A stretch of DNA of 64,000 nt from Gammaproteobacteria bacterium (lineage in GTDB: Bacteria > Pseudomonadota > Gammaproteobacteria > Pseudomonadales > JAUIET01). Position 1 is the stretch's first letter, and every line of letters begins with the position of its first letter. Below the pieces are notes generated by a model. The model was not told where the DNA came from and did no database searches. It saw nothing but the letters and a program-made list of their open reading frames with translations. Positions 15,382-25,144 of this stretch are shown piece after piece. Position numbers and translations under genes: made by a program. The stretch is taken from positions 92,177-156,176 of the forward strand of contig JAUIET010000012.1 in NCBI GenBank assembly GCA_030429735.1, given 5' to 3'.

Positions 15382-17562
15382 ATGCGAAAAATACTCTACG
15401 GATTTTTACTGCTGCTTGCTCTGGCATTGGCAGCTACCATCGCAGCCTGGATCATCGGCAGCGCAACATTTGCGAATGCTCCGGATATAAAGCTGCCAGT
15501 ATCCCAAGCGCAAAACAATACCATCGTTCCCAGCGCGAGTTCATCAATTATCCCGGAAAAAAAATCACGGGAAATCCTGTTCGGCGACCTGCACGTTCAC
15601 TCCAGCTTTTCACTGGACACCGCTATTTTCGACACTAGCCTGGTCAAAGGCACCGGCTACACCACGCCAGCTGATGCTTGCGACTACGCACGATATTGCG
15701 CAGGCCTGGATTTCTGGAGTACGAATGATCATGCCGAGGGTCTGGCACCTTGGCAGTGGCAGGCAACCAAAGAGGTGGTAAGGCAATGTAATGCTGCCGG
15801 TTCATCGACGACGCCGGATATGGTGACCTTTCTTGGCTGGGAATGGTCGCATGGCGGTGGTAGCGCAGAAAATCACTATGGCCATAAAAACGTCATTTTC
15901 CGTGAGCAGGATGATCAGTCCGTTCCTGCGCGCCCAATTGGGTCGGGTGCGGGCAACATATGGCGGCAAGTGGGTAGCAGCTCGGCGATTGTGCGGGGGT
16001 TTGCCATTATGTATGCCAGTGGCTTAAAGCTCGCAGGTTTCGAGTCGCTTGCCCACCATATGCAATCCGTTCATGACACACCGCTGTGTTCTGACGAAGA
16101 TCTGAATTCCAGAACGCCAGATTGCCATGAGATAGCAAACACACCCACAGAGTTGTTTGAAAAACTTGAGCAGGGTGGCTATGACGCGCTGGTGATTCCG
16201 CATGGGCTTGCTTGGGGCACAACCAATCCTGTCGGTGCTGATTTCAAGTATCAGATGGATCATCTCAATAGCAAGTATCAGCGTTTACTTGAAGTGTATT
16301 CCGGGCATGGCAATTCGGAAGTCTACAGGAATGTATCCGTAACGCGTGCAGGCGACACGCAATGTCCCGAGCCCGCAATCGGTTACACACCATGCTGCTG
16401 GCAAGCCGGCGCCATCATTAAGCAGCGCTGTGAGTTAAAAGGCGGCGACGATTGTGATGTGCGTGCGGACAAAACGCGCAAGCTATACCTGCAAGCCTTA
16501 AAACCGGTTAGCCAGATTAGCCCGCACCGCAGTGTTGTTCCGGGTACTACAGCGGATGACTGGGGGCAATGCGACCAACTTACCGATACGTTTCAGCCAT
16601 CGCATAATTACCAGCCAAAGCAGTCAGCACAGTACATTCTTGCCTTGAACGACAAAGGTGAGCGCTTTAAACCTGGATTTATCGGTTCCAGTGATAATCA
16701 CACAGCTCGACCAGGCAGTAGCTATAAAGAAGTTGAGCGCTTTTACATGACCGACACCAAAACCAGGGACGAAGCTCAAGCTGTTTCAGATGTAAGAGCA
16801 GACCAGCCCAAGCAACCCGGTAAGTTTGGTTTCGGATTCACAGATCAGGAAGATGCCGCCAACGCGTTCTATTTCACCGGTGGATTGGTTGCTGTACACA
16901 GTGCTGATAGAAGTCGCGAAGCGATTTGGAATGCCTTACAGAAACGCGCAGTCTACGGCACGTCCGGCCCGCGAATAAAGTTGTGGTTTGATTTCGTTGA
17001 TGAGCAGAACATTACGCATACCATGGGTAGTGATGTGTCTGTGGCTAGCGCACCAACATTTAAGATCAGCGCTATTGGCAGCCTGAAGCAGCACCCTGGC
17101 TGCCCGGAATTCGTGAACGCGGCATTGGGTCAGGATAGAGTGCAGAGCCTTTGCCGCAGTGAATGCCTAAACCCGACCGATGAAGCATGGCGAATTGAGC
17201 GGCTTGAAGTGGTGAAGATTTTGCCGCAGACGGACGCGGCTGAGCCTGTGGCCGAACTGGTACAAGACCCGTGGCAGGTGTTTGACTGCAGTGATCAGCA
17301 GCTCACCTGTTCAGCTGAATTCAGTGATGATGAGTTTATGCAATCCGGACGCGATGCGGTCTACTACGTCAGGGCCATACAGGAAGCCACTGAGATCATT
17401 CAGGGCGATCCGTTTCGTTGTGAGCTGGATAGCCAAGGGCGATGCCTGCGAACCAACTACTGCCAGGGTGTCAGTGCAGATGATGACTGCTTGAGTAAAG
17501 CTCAGCACCGTGCCTGGTCTTCGCCTATTTATGTCAGCAACGTAAGCGCCACTACCCCATAA
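15382..17562 (+). CDS. DUF3604 family protein
   Basis: 726-residue DUF3604 protein. An N-terminal signal-anchor helix (residues 5-30) places the body in the periplasm. The conserved PHP-like metal motifs are visible: GDLHVHSSFSLD, STNDHAEG, and later GSSDNHTARPG. Many cysteines (for example DACDYARYCAGLD, TPCCWQAG) suggest disulfides, fitting an exported protein. The family is presumed to be a metal-dependent phosphoesterase or hydrolase by fold, but no substrate is established. It follows the TPR protein gene by 15 bases, so both are probably one transcript. ATG start chosen because it directly begins the signal anchor. Confidence 0.88.
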   Translation: MRKILYGFLLLLALALAATIAAWIIGSATFANAPDIKLPVSQAQNNTIVPSASSSIIPEKKSREILFGDLHVHSSFSLDTAIFDTSLVKGTGYTTPADACDYARYCAGLDFWSTNDHAEGLAPWQWQATKEVVRQCNAAGSSTTPDMVTFLGWEWSHGGGSAENHYGHKNVIFREQDDQSVPARPIGSGAGNIWRQVGSSSAIVRGFAIMYASGLKLAGFESLAHHMQSVHDTPLCSDEDLNSRTPDCHEIANTPTELFEKLEQGGYDALVIPHGLAWGTTNPVGADFKYQMDHLNSKYQRLLEVYSGHGNSEVYRNVSVTRAGDTQCPEPAIGYTPCCWQAGAIIKQRCELKGGDDCDVRADKTRKLYLQALKPVSQISPHRSVVPGTTADDWGQCDQLTDTFQPSHNYQPKQSAQYILALNDKGERFKPGFIGSSDNHTARPGSSYKEVERFYMTDTKTRDEAQAVSDVRADQPKQPGKFGFGFTDQEDAANAFYFTGGLVAVHSADRSREAIWNALQKRAVYGTSGPRIKLWFDFVDEQNITHTMGSDVSVASAPTFKISAIGSLKQHPGCPEFVNAALGQDRVQSLCRSECLNPTDEAWRIERLEVVKILPQTDAAEPVAELVQDPWQVFDCSDQQLTCSAEFSDDEFMQSGRDAVYYVRAIQEATEIIQGDPFRCELDSQGRCLRTNYCQGVSADDDCLSKAQHRAWSSPIYVSNVSATTP

Positions 17563-17643
17563 CACGGTCTTGCTGTTGATCAGCTAATACGCGCAACTTG
17601 TTGGGTCCGCCGAGTTTGCTAGTCTTAAGAGATTGGGAAATGG

Positions 17644-18321
17644 ATGTGGCCTGTGATCGAGTTCAAAACAGCTATGGACAGTGTGCTTAAAAGTGCATGC
17701 ACTCTCCTTTTTACATCGTCCGCATACGCCGCAACACTGACGGTAGGCATACATAATGAAACTGGTGACGAGCTGGCAAGCGGCCAGACCACGGTAGCAT
17801 TGCATTTAACTGACGCCCGCGCCGCAAACGAGGCAACTGGGGTTATACACCGTATTGAGCAAATTGGCGCGCAATTTAAGCCGTTTATCAGCGCTGTACA
17901 AAAAGGCAGCAGCATCAAGTTTCCCAACCGTGACAGTTTTGCCCACCATGTGTATTCCTTTTCCGAACCGGCAAAATTTCAATCAGAGCTTTACAGTCAG
18001 CAGGAATCTCACGAAATTAAAGTGAGCAAACCCGGTGTTGTGGTGGTTGGCTGTAATATCCATGACTGGATGCTGGCCTACGTGTACGTATTGGATACCC
18101 CGTATTTTGCCCAGCCAGTGGAAAACAGTGTGCACTTTGAACAACTTGAGCCCGGTGCTTATTCGTTGTCGTACTGGCACCCCAGCATGTCATCGCCGGT
18201 AACTACTCAGCTAAGTATTGCTGAGGGTGCAGCAAAGCGCGTGCAGCTGAGCATTAATGTAGAGCGGATCGAGCCGATTGCAGCGCCTTCGCACTCTTTT
18301 CATGAAGACGACGATTATTAA
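17644..18321 (+). CDS. Exported cupredoxin-like protein
   Basis: 225-residue secreted protein; the signal peptide ends near SSAYA. A cupredoxin-type domain shows His in SFAHHVYSF and the cluster Cys-x-x-His-x-x-Met in GCNIHDWMLAY, the pattern of a type 1 copper site (His, Cys, His, Met). Such proteins are often labelled methylamine utilization protein, though no such enzyme is encoded here. ATG 17644 is used; an in-frame ATG at 17674 would give a shorter signal peptide. The outer-membrane barrel gene starts 3 bases after the stop, so the two are coupled and may act together at the cell envelope. The last residues (HSFHEDDDY) form an acidic, His-containing tail that might bind metal. Confidence 0.8.
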   Translation: MWPVIEFKTAMDSVLKSACTLLFTSSAYAATLTVGIHNETGDELASGQTTVALHLTDARAANEATGVIHRIEQIGAQFKPFISAVQKGSSIKFPNRDSFAHHVYSFSEPAKFQSELYSQQESHEIKVSKPGVVVVGCNIHDWMLAYVYVLDTPYFAQPVENSVHFEQLEPGAYSLSYWHPSMSSPVTTQLSIAEGAAKRVQLSINVERIEPIAAPSHSFHEDDDY

Positions 18322-18324
18322 GCC

Positions 18325-19563
18325 ATGAAACGTGTGGCTCTGCCCATCACGCTGTTGGTCTGTTTATTGGCGCACGCGACGGTTGCAACGGCAGACCAGA
18401 ATCCGTGGTCTTCTGAGGCTATGTTGGGTTTGCGAATCAATTCCGGAGACACCCGGCAGAGCTGGCTAAACGGTGGGCTTGGTAAATTTCGGTTCGATGA
18501 TAGCAGTGAATCAATGCCGGTCTTTGAGAACCTGGCACTTGCGTTGTCCTACAAACCCTCATTAACAAGTAAAGCGCAGGTAGAGTTGTTCTATCATGAC
18601 GATCCGGACGGTCGCGTTGCACTTACCCAGGCCTTTTGGCAGTTGAACCCCATCAGCAGTAATCGATGGCGAAGCCGCTACCGTGTTGGCCTGTTTCACG
18701 CGCCGTTTTCGCTGGAAAACCGCGGTAAGCTGTGGCTGTCGACCTACACCAGCAGACCATCAGTGATCAACTCGTGGTTGGGCGAAGAGCTTAGAACGGT
18801 TGGTGTGGAGGGTATATGGACGTGGCGTGCCAATGCTCATTCAGCAAACAGATACTCCGTGATTGCCGCTGCATTTGGCTTCAATGATACTGCGGGCAGT
18901 ATGCTGTCGTGGCGTGGCTGGGCCAATCACAACAGGCAAACCGGCGCAGCCGAGACACTCCCGTTGCGCTGGTTGCCGGCATTTGCGGAGGGTCAACCAT
19001 TTCAAAATCAAGCCCAGGAGTTTGAACCCTTTAAAGAAGTGGATAACAGGGTAGGTGGCTATCTGGGGGCGGAGTGGAGACGAAACCGGCAGCTGCGCAT
19101 ACAAACTGTTTATTTCCACAACAATGCCAATCCTCGAAAAATAGACCAAGGCCAGTACGGATGGCGAACCCAGTTCACGCAACTTGCGGTGCACTGGCGC
19201 TTTGGTCAACAGTGGGAACTGCTGTCTCAGTGGATGCGGGGTAGTACGTTCATGGGTAATTTTGGCGTGGATAACGATTATGATGCTGCGTACCTTATGC
19301 TCGCTAAAACCATGCAGCAAAAACATCGTTTCGCGCTGCGTGCAGAGCGGTTTAACGTTGATGACAAAGACTATCTAGGGGCGCTGGATCCCAATGATGA
19401 GAAAGGCTGGGCTGCCACGGCGGCTTACACTTTTATGCCAACCAGGCAGCTTAGCCTGTCACTGGACTACAGCCATAACGATTGGTCCAGAGCCTCAACG
19501 GGGCTTGCCCGCATTGCCTGGGAGGAATCACAGCTCAGTGCAGCAATGCGCTACCTGTTTTAA
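18325..19563 (+). CDS. Outer-membrane beta-barrel protein
   Basis: 412-residue protein with a clear signal peptide (MKRVALPITLLVCLLAHATVATA) and alternating amphipathic strands rich in Tyr, Trp and Arg, ending in AAMRYLF with a C-terminal Phe, the BAM recognition signature. It is therefore an outer-membrane barrel or porin. I do not recognise a specific family. It is coupled to the preceding cupredoxin gene (3-base gap), which suggests a shared envelope role, and it converges with the acyl-CoA ligase gene 10 bases away. Confidence 0.78.
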   Translation: MKRVALPITLLVCLLAHATVATADQNPWSSEAMLGLRINSGDTRQSWLNGGLGKFRFDDSSESMPVFENLALALSYKPSLTSKAQVELFYHDDPDGRVALTQAFWQLNPISSNRWRSRYRVGLFHAPFSLENRGKLWLSTYTSRPSVINSWLGEELRTVGVEGIWTWRANAHSANRYSVIAAAFGFNDTAGSMLSWRGWANHNRQTGAAETLPLRWLPAFAEGQPFQNQAQEFEPFKEVDNRVGGYLGAEWRRNRQLRIQTVYFHNNANPRKIDQGQYGWRTQFTQLAVHWRFGQQWELLSQWMRGSTFMGNFGVDNDYDAAYLMLAKTMQQKHRFALRAERFNVDDKDYLGALDPNDEKGWAATAAYTFMPTRQLSLSLDYSHNDWSRASTGLARIAWEESQLSAAMRYLF

Positions 19564-19573
19564 ATTTCATCAT

Positions 19574-21181
19574 TTACAGCTCAGTAAACTGGCCATCCTG
19601 CCATTGCTCGCGAAGTGCAAACTTCTGAATTTTTCCAGAGCCCGTCATTGGAAATTCACCCACTTCGAACCAGTATCGGGGTGTTTTCTGCGCAGAAAGA
19701 TGCTCACGTAAGTAGCTAAACAGCTCGTGTTTGCTGATTGATTCACCGGGTGTTGCGCGAACGAATGCAGCTACTTCCTCGCCGTAACGTTCGCTGGGCA
19801 AGCCGACAACCGCTACTTCGCCCACGCTGTGATGTTTAAACAACAGCTCCTCAATTTCGCGAGGGTAAATGTTTTCACCGCCGCGAATGATCATGTCTTT
19901 TAGTCGCCCTTCAATCTTGGTGTAGCCACGTTCATCCATCGAACATAAATCACCAGTGTGTAGCCAACCTTCAGCGTCGATAGCCTCGGCAGTGGCTTCC
20001 GGCATGTCGAAATAGCCATGCATGACGTGATAACCTCGTGTGCAATACTCACCGAGGGTGTTGATTGGCACGGTCTCACCGGTGTCTACATCAATTATTT
20101 TAACTTCCACGTGCGGCATCGGTCCGCCAAGGGTCTCAGCCTTGTCATCCAGAGTGTCATCGGTTCGGGTCATAGACGCTACCGGGGAGCACTCGGTTTG
20201 CCCAAATACAATCGTGAATGGGGCGTTAAGCGTTTCCTCAAGGCGTTTTACAAGCGCAGAGGGCACGGTCGAGCCCCCCGAACCCAGGCAGCGGACGGAG
20301 CTGAGATCACGCGTTGCAAAGTCAGGATGTTCAATAAGACTGATCAGCATGGTTGGCACGCCGCTCATGGAATTACCTTTGTAGGTCTCTACCAGTTCCA
20401 GCGCCAGGCCGGGCTCGAACATTTCCATCAAAACCAGGCAAGCCCGTTGCCCAAGGGAGCCCAGCACACCACAGACGCAGCCACCCGTATGGAACAAGGG
20501 CATGTACAGAATGGACGTGCCCAAATAGGGCAGGCCCATGCGATCGCCAACATGAGCACCGTTGTTCACCAGGCCGCGGTGGTGCAACAAGGCGCCTTTG
20601 GGGAAACCTGTGGTGCCGGAGGTATATTGAATCATGCACGCGTCATTGGGATTAACCTTGGGCAAGCTGGTGCGAGAGTTGGCGGCACTTGCCATAAAAT
20701 CGTCCCACTCATCGAGGCGAACTACCTCGCGCAGTTCATCGCATTGATGCTGTATTTCTTCCAGGTGTTTCAGCATTCGATTACCGCGAAACTCAGGCAA
20801 CAGGAAAATTCCGGCGCTCCTGGATTGCTGCAGCACGTAGGCCAGTTCCTTGGCCTGAAATGAGGGGTTAACCGTAACCAACACAACACCCGCCAATGCG
20901 CAGCCGTATTCGAGGAATATCCATTCCGGCACATTGGGTGCCCAAACGGCTACCCGCTCGCCTGGTTGAAATCGCGTCAGCAATGCATGGGCAACCCTGG
21001 TGCAGTTCTCGTACAGTTCCTGATAGGTCCACTCGCGGCGCTGCACAGGGTCTGCCGTGCCCGCGATCAGGGCTTTTTGATCGGGTGCCTCAGCGGCCGC
21101 TTCCGCCAAGGCCTGCCCAATGCTGAGTTCTTTGATACCTGGTTTGGTCGGCCCGACCGCATAGGAAGTTTCCAGCAACAT
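19574..21181 (-). CDS. AMP-forming fatty acyl-CoA synthetase
   Basis: 535-residue ANL ligase with P-loop YTSGTTGFPKGA, FGQTECSP at the adenylate site, DAEGWLHTGDLCSMDERGY, the hinge EGRLKDMIIRGGENIYP, and catalytic Lys in TGSGKIQK. Similar proteins activate medium or long-chain fatty acids. Start ATG 21181 follows GAGGTCAGAAC, a good ribosome site, and begins MLLETSYAVG. An earlier start would add 13 unlikely residues. It diverges from the carrier-protein operon over about 230 bases, so a link with that pathway (priming an acyl group) is possible but unproven. Confidence 0.9.
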   Translation of the reverse strand: MLLETSYAVGPTKPGIKELSIGQALAEAAAEAPDQKALIAGTADPVQRREWTYQELYENCTRVAHALLTRFQPGERVAVWAPNVPEWIFLEYGCALAGVVLVTVNPSFQAKELAYVLQQSRSAGIFLLPEFRGNRMLKHLEEIQHQCDELREVVRLDEWDDFMASAANSRTSLPKVNPNDACMIQYTSGTTGFPKGALLHHRGLVNNGAHVGDRMGLPYLGTSILYMPLFHTGGCVCGVLGSLGQRACLVLMEMFEPGLALELVETYKGNSMSGVPTMLISLIEHPDFATRDLSSVRCLGSGGSTVPSALVKRLEETLNAPFTIVFGQTECSPVASMTRTDDTLDDKAETLGGPMPHVEVKIIDVDTGETVPINTLGEYCTRGYHVMHGYFDMPEATAEAIDAEGWLHTGDLCSMDERGYTKIEGRLKDMIIRGGENIYPREIEELLFKHHSVGEVAVVGLPSERYGEEVAAFVRATPGESISKHELFSYLREHLSAQKTPRYWFEVGEFPMTGSGKIQKFALREQWQDGQFTEL

Positions 21182-21346
21182 GTTCTGACCTCGGTTATGA
21201 ATTATTGTGATCCACTGCATTGTCGCAAAATAAAGGCTTAATTGGCGTATTCTGATGCTATTTTGGCGATCAAATTATTGATTAATTATTGCACAGTGCT
21301 GATAATCGGAACCGTTGCATCAGCTTGTGAGTAGTAGATTCACCGT

Positions 21347-21362
21347 CTATTCTCAACTTAAG
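21347..21362. promoter_or_regulatory. Possible shared operator, copy 1
   Basis: CTATTCTCAACTTAAG lies 52 bases before the carrier-protein ATG. A near copy (14 of 16 bases) precedes the carbamoyltransferase gene. It might be a common regulator site for the two transcription units of the biosynthetic locus. With two regions of about 200 bases, a chance match of this quality is not negligible. Confidence 0.3.
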
Positions 21363-21413
21363 GCCATAGGCAGCATGCCGTGGCGTTAGCGAACTTGCCT
21401 GCGGAGTGCCCAA

Positions 21414-21656
21414 ATGCACGAAGAGAAAATAAAAAGTTACATATTGTCCGACATCATTAAAGACGGCACTCGCCTGGAGCTTGCCGCGAATGACAATCTG
21501 ATCGATTCCGGCGTCATAAACTCGCTGGGAATTATGAAAATCGTAAACTACCTCGAAAGCACCTACAAAATCAGCATTTCTGATGACGAAATTCTGCTGG
21601 ATAACTTCGAGTCTCTGGGTGCGATTTCGAAATTTGTTGAAAGCAAACTCGGCTAG
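21414..21656 (+). CDS. Stand-alone acyl/peptidyl carrier protein
   Basis: 80-residue acidic four-helix carrier protein. The phosphopantetheine attachment Ser is Ser37 in GVINSLGIMK, preceded by the usual LIDSG. Size, acidity and the following helix (MKIVNYLESTYKI) resemble the discrete PCPs of the PltL/RedO type that carry prolyl groups. ATG is preceded by a GGAG site. It is the first gene of a tight plus-strand operon (GNAT 3 bases later, then dehydrogenase, then adenylation enzyme), so it is the likely shuttle on which the substrate is activated and oxidised. Confidence 0.88.
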   Translation: MHEEKIKSYILSDIIKDGTRLELAANDNLIDSGVINSLGIMKIVNYLESTYKISISDDEILLDNFESLGAISKFVESKLG

Positions 21657-21659
21657 CTA

Positions 21660-22373
21660 ATGACGCTGCGGTCCAAAATCGTCAAAAAACTGCGTGCATT
21701 GTTTGCGGAGTACTGCTTTGGGTCGTTTGATGATGTGATCTTCAAAAAAGATCTGGACCAGCCCCCACCGGCCATACAAAACGAGCGACTGTCGGTGATT
21801 GATGGTGACCGTGACATGGTGGACCAGTTTATGGCGGCCAACGCCGAGTTGCGTGCGTTTCGGCCAAGAGCTCAAAGCTACTTTGACAATAACTACCGGG
21901 CCGTAATGGCCATGTTGGACGGCGAGCCTGTCGGCTACGTTTGGTGGACGGACGCGCAGATTGGTACCGAAGAATGTCAGCATCCCCATGTGATTCGATA
22001 TGAGATAGACATGGGCGAAGGTGATGTCTGGGGTTTTGATATGCACATTCTTATGGCCCAACGTGGCGCGAGCACGTCAGGCGACTTCTTTGGCTTGTTC
22101 CGCCGGCACTTGCACAGCAAAGGCTACAGAGTGCTGTGGGGCGCTGCGCAAAAAGACAACAGGCCAGCGTTATGGTTGCACCGTATGCAGCGTTTTGAGG
22201 AAGCGATGACGGTACATTCCTACGAGTTTCTCGGGCAATTGCTGTACGTTGATCTCAATGGCGGCAGCTGGTTTTGGAAAAACGGGCGTAACAGCAAACA
22301 GAATTTCGATTACCGATGCATTTATAAGCGTAACAAGAAGTACAGCACCGCGCTGGATAACAACCACACCTAG
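21660..22373 (+). CDS. GNAT-like acyltransferase
   Basis: 237-residue protein that looks like a GNAT-fold acyltransferase. The central part has AVMAMLDGEPVGYVWW (strand with a bulge), a long strand ending in DMHILMAQRGASTSGDFF, and RHLHSKGYRVLWGAAQKDNRPALWLHRMQRF, matching the usual motif A/B region with an Asn-containing final helix. The acetyl-CoA-binding loop is atypical (QRGASTSG), so the donor may not be acetyl-CoA; a carrier-bound acyl group is conceivable. It starts 3 bases after the carrier-protein stop. Function within the pathway is inferred only: acylation of an amino group on the intermediate. Confidence 0.7.
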   Translation: MTLRSKIVKKLRALFAEYCFGSFDDVIFKKDLDQPPPAIQNERLSVIDGDRDMVDQFMAANAELRAFRPRAQSYFDNNYRAVMAMLDGEPVGYVWWTDAQIGTEECQHPHVIRYEIDMGEGDVWGFDMHILMAQRGASTSGDFFGLFRRHLHSKGYRVLWGAAQKDNRPALWLHRMQRFEEAMTVHSYEFLGQLLYVDLNGGSWFWKNGRNSKQNFDYRCIYKRNKKYSTALDNNHT

Positions 22374-22390
22374 AAGATGGAGGGTTGACA

Positions 22391-23536
22391 GTGGACTTTT
22401 CCATCAGCGAAGAGCAGCAACAGTTCCGTGATGCTGTAAGCAAATTTGCGAAAAACGAATTGAACAATAACGTGGTAGAACGCGACCATGAGGAAGTGTT
22501 TGATTGGCAAGGATGGAACAAGTGCGGTGAATTTGGTTTGTTGGGCTTGCCCGTTCCAGAACAATACGGTGGCCAGAACGCTGACATTGTAACCTGTGTG
22601 CTGGCCATGCAGAGCCTCGGTTCTGCCTGCGAGGATGCTGGGTTGCTGTTTGCGCTCAATTCGCACATATGGACCTGCTGTATTCCTATTTTGCAATTTG
22701 GCTCAGAAGAGCAAAAACAAAACTACCTGCCCGCCTTGAGCAGCGGCTCGAAAATTGGCGGCCACGCAATGACCGAACCGAATGCAGGCTCGGACGCGTA
22801 TGCCATTACAACTACAGCGGTGAAAGACGGAGAATACTATGTGCTGAATGGCACCAAGGTCTTTACGTCGAATGCACCTATAGCCGATGTGTTACTGATT
22901 TTTGCCTCGACGGATAAGGACAAAGGCTTTGCAGGAATCTCAGCTTTTCTTGTAGACACCGAACGAGAGGGGATCAGTGTCGGAAAACCTCTGGCGAAAA
23001 CCGGTTTAAGAACATCGCCCACCGGTGAGGTGGTTCTTGAGAACTGCCGGGTACCTGTCAGTAGCCGATTGGGGGCCGAAGGTGCTGGTTCCGCCATCTT
23101 TAATGCAGAAATGGAGTGGGAACGCAGTTGTCTGTTCGCTTCGCATTTGGGATCGATGGAGCGGCAGTTGGAAGAGTGCGTACAGTACGCGAAAGATAGA
23201 CAGCAGTTCGGTAAGTCTATTGGTGAGTTTCAGGCAATCTCCAGCAAAATCGCCGATATGAAAGTACGCATTGAACTCGCCCAATTGATTTTGTACAAAG
23301 TGGCATGGATGAAGGGTAACGGCAAACGTGCGCAGCTTGAATCTGCAATTGCGAAACTGTTTACCAGCGAAAGTTACGTGCAATCCAGTCTTGACGCGGT
23401 GCAGATACACGGCGGTTACGGGTGCATGCGCGAGTTCGGTGTAGAGCGTAACCTCAGGGATTCTCTTGCCTCACGAGTGTATTCCGGTACGTCCGAGATT
23501 CAGCGTAACACCATAGCCAGCTGGTTAGGGATCTAG
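22391..23536 (+). CDS. Acyl-CoA dehydrogenase-fold flavoenzyme, prolyl-PCP dehydrogenase-like
   Basis: 381-residue FAD enzyme of acyl-CoA dehydrogenase fold. The segments FTSNAPIADVLLIF, EGAGSAIF and EMEWERSCLFA recall the aminoacyl-carrier dehydrogenases that oxidise prolyl-S-PCP (PltE, RedW, PigA). The usual C-terminal catalytic Glu position (YEGT in medium-chain enzymes) is Ser here (YSGTSEIQ). A Glu in the EMEWERS helix is the likely base, as in isovaleryl-CoA dehydrogenase. GTG 22391 sits 6 bases after GGAGGG and begins VDFSISEEQQ; a TTG 6 bases earlier is the alternative. With a carrier protein and adenylation enzyme in the same operon, oxidation of a carrier-bound amino acid is the simplest reading. 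Confidence 0.82.
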   Translation: MDFSISEEQQQFRDAVSKFAKNELNNNVVERDHEEVFDWQGWNKCGEFGLLGLPVPEQYGGQNADIVTCVLAMQSLGSACEDAGLLFALNSHIWTCCIPILQFGSEEQKQNYLPALSSGSKIGGHAMTEPNAGSDAYAITTTAVKDGEYYVLNGTKVFTSNAPIADVLLIFASTDKDKGFAGISAFLVDTEREGISVGKPLAKTGLRTSPTGEVVLENCRVPVSSRLGAEGAGSAIFNAEMEWERSCLFASHLGSMERQLEECVQYAKDRQQFGKSIGEFQAISSKIADMKVRIELAQLILYKVAWMKGNGKRAQLESAIAKLFTSESYVQSSLDAVQIHGGYGCMREFGVERNLRDSLASRVYSGTSEIQRNTIASWLGI

Positions 23537-23548
23537 GCAAAGATTCCA

Positions 23549-25144
23549 ATGCGCACTTACCTGTTACAGCATTTGCTGCTGCACAATGCTGATACGCGTC
23601 CTGACAAAACGGCTTTGGTCAGTGGTAAGGAAGAGATCAGCTACAAAGCGCTGAATGAGCGCAGCAGCCAGCTCGCCAATGCATTGGTGGCGCTTGGCGT
23701 AAAAGCCGGGGACCGCGTTGGAATACACCTGGCGCATTCGGTTAACTCGGTCATTGCCCTGTTTGGAATTCTAAAAGCGTCAGCGGTGTATGTGCCGATT
23801 GATCCCTTATCACCCATCGAGCGCACTCGGCATATTATACAGAATTGCTCGGTGCGCATTATGATCAGCTCATCTGATATTGCTTCAAAAGCAATACCTG
23901 ATCTGGGGGCAGAAACGTTACTGTGTGAGCTGCTGCTAACCGACAAAAACTGTGATGAGATAATAAGCGAGGTGTTCACTGGTCGCGTGCATGCCCTGGA
24001 AGAGATCTGGCATACGGAAAGCGGGGTTGGGCCAGAATCATTAATCAGCGACGGTCATCCAGCGTACATTCTTCATACCTCTGGTTCCACTGGCGTACCA
24101 AAAGGCGTGGTGGTTTCGCATCAAAACTCCTTAAGTTTTATCGATATGGCCGCGGACTATTTCGGCCTCAATGAAGCCGATCGCGTTGGTAGTCTCGCAC
24201 CATTGCATTTCGATTTGTCAGTATTTGATATTCTGGCAACGTTCAAAAACGGCGGCACAGTTGTGATTGTACCCAAGCGCTATTCGGTGTTTCCAAAAGA
24301 ACTGGCCAGATACATTTCTGAACAAAAGATCACTGTCTGGAATTCTGTTGCGTCGGTGATTGCATTGCTTGCTGAGAACGGTAAGTTGGCAGACTTTGAT
24401 TTCGATGCTGTGAGACTGGTACATTTCAGTGGCGAAGTGCTTTCAACTCGACATTTAAAAGTGGCCATGCAAGCTATGCCGCAAGCCAAATTCGTAAATA
24501 TATATGGGCAAACCGAAGCCAACTCAACCATGTGCTACCCGATAACCCGCGTGCCCGATTCGCCTTCTGAGAAAACGCCAATTGGCAATGCCATGCCCGG
24601 CTGCGAAGTGTTTGCTTTGAACTCGAATGCTCAGGAAATAGAATCAGAGGGCGAAGAAGGTGAGTTGTACGTTAAGAGCTCTACTATCGCATTGGGATAT
24701 TGGAATGATGCGCCATTGACCGCAGAAAAGTTCGTTGATGATCCAAGAGAACGAATTGCCCATGGGCGAGTGTATAAAACCGGCGATCTGGTCACCCTTA
24801 ACTCGAAGGGCGAATACCTCATGCTGGGGCGAAAAGACAGCCTGATCAAAAGCCGTGGCTACCGAATCGATCTAGGTGAAATTGAATCTGTGCTATACCA
24901 ATGCGCCGCCGTTGAAGTGGCTGCCGCGATTGCTGTACCCCACGAGCTTATTGGCAATGAAATATTAGTCTTTCTGCGTCTTAAAGACTCTGGTGTTTCA
25001 GTGGAGGAAATATTCAGGCATTGTGCTGCGCACCTTCCTGAATATATGTTGCCGAAAGCCATCGAATTGCTTGACGAGTTGCCTTATACATCAACCGGCA
25101 AGATCGACAAGAGAGCACTCGGTGAACGAGTCTCAATACACTGA
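23549..25144 (+). CDS. Stand-alone amino-acid adenylation enzyme (PCP ligase)
   Basis: 531-residue NRPS-type adenylation domain without condensation or carrier domains. Core motifs: LHTSGSTGVPKG (A3), HFDLSVFD (A4, with the amino-group-binding Asp), NIYGQTEANS (A5), YKTGDLV (A7), GRKDSLIKSRGYRIDLGEIE (A8) and TGKIDKRA with the catalytic Lys (A10). The A4 Asp points to an alpha-amino acid. Size and layout match discrete ligases that load proline on a PCP (PltF, RedM, PigI), but specificity cannot be read securely. It follows the dehydrogenase by 12 bases and overlaps the 3' end of the opposing cupin gene by 12 bases. Confidence 0.88.
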   Translation: MRTYLLQHLLLHNADTRPDKTALVSGKEEISYKALNERSSQLANALVALGVKAGDRVGIHLAHSVNSVIALFGILKASAVYVPIDPLSPIERTRHIIQNCSVRIMISSSDIASKAIPDLGAETLLCELLLTDKNCDEIISEVFTGRVHALEEIWHTESGVGPESLISDGHPAYILHTSGSTGVPKGVVVSHQNSLSFIDMAADYFGLNEADRVGSLAPLHFDLSVFDILATFKNGGTVVIVPKRYSVFPKELARYISEQKITVWNSVASVIALLAENGKLADFDFDAVRLVHFSGEVLSTRHLKVAMQAMPQAKFVNIYGQTEANSTMCYPITRVPDSPSEKTPIGNAMPGCEVFALNSNAQEIESEGEEGELYVKSSTIALGYWNDAPLTAEKFVDDPRERIAHGRVYKTGDLVTLNSKGEYLMLGRKDSLIKSRGYRIDLGEIESVLYQCAAVEVAAAIAVPHELIGNEILVFLRLKDSGVSVEEIFRHCAAHLPEYMLPKAIELLDELPYTSTGKIDKRALGERVSIH

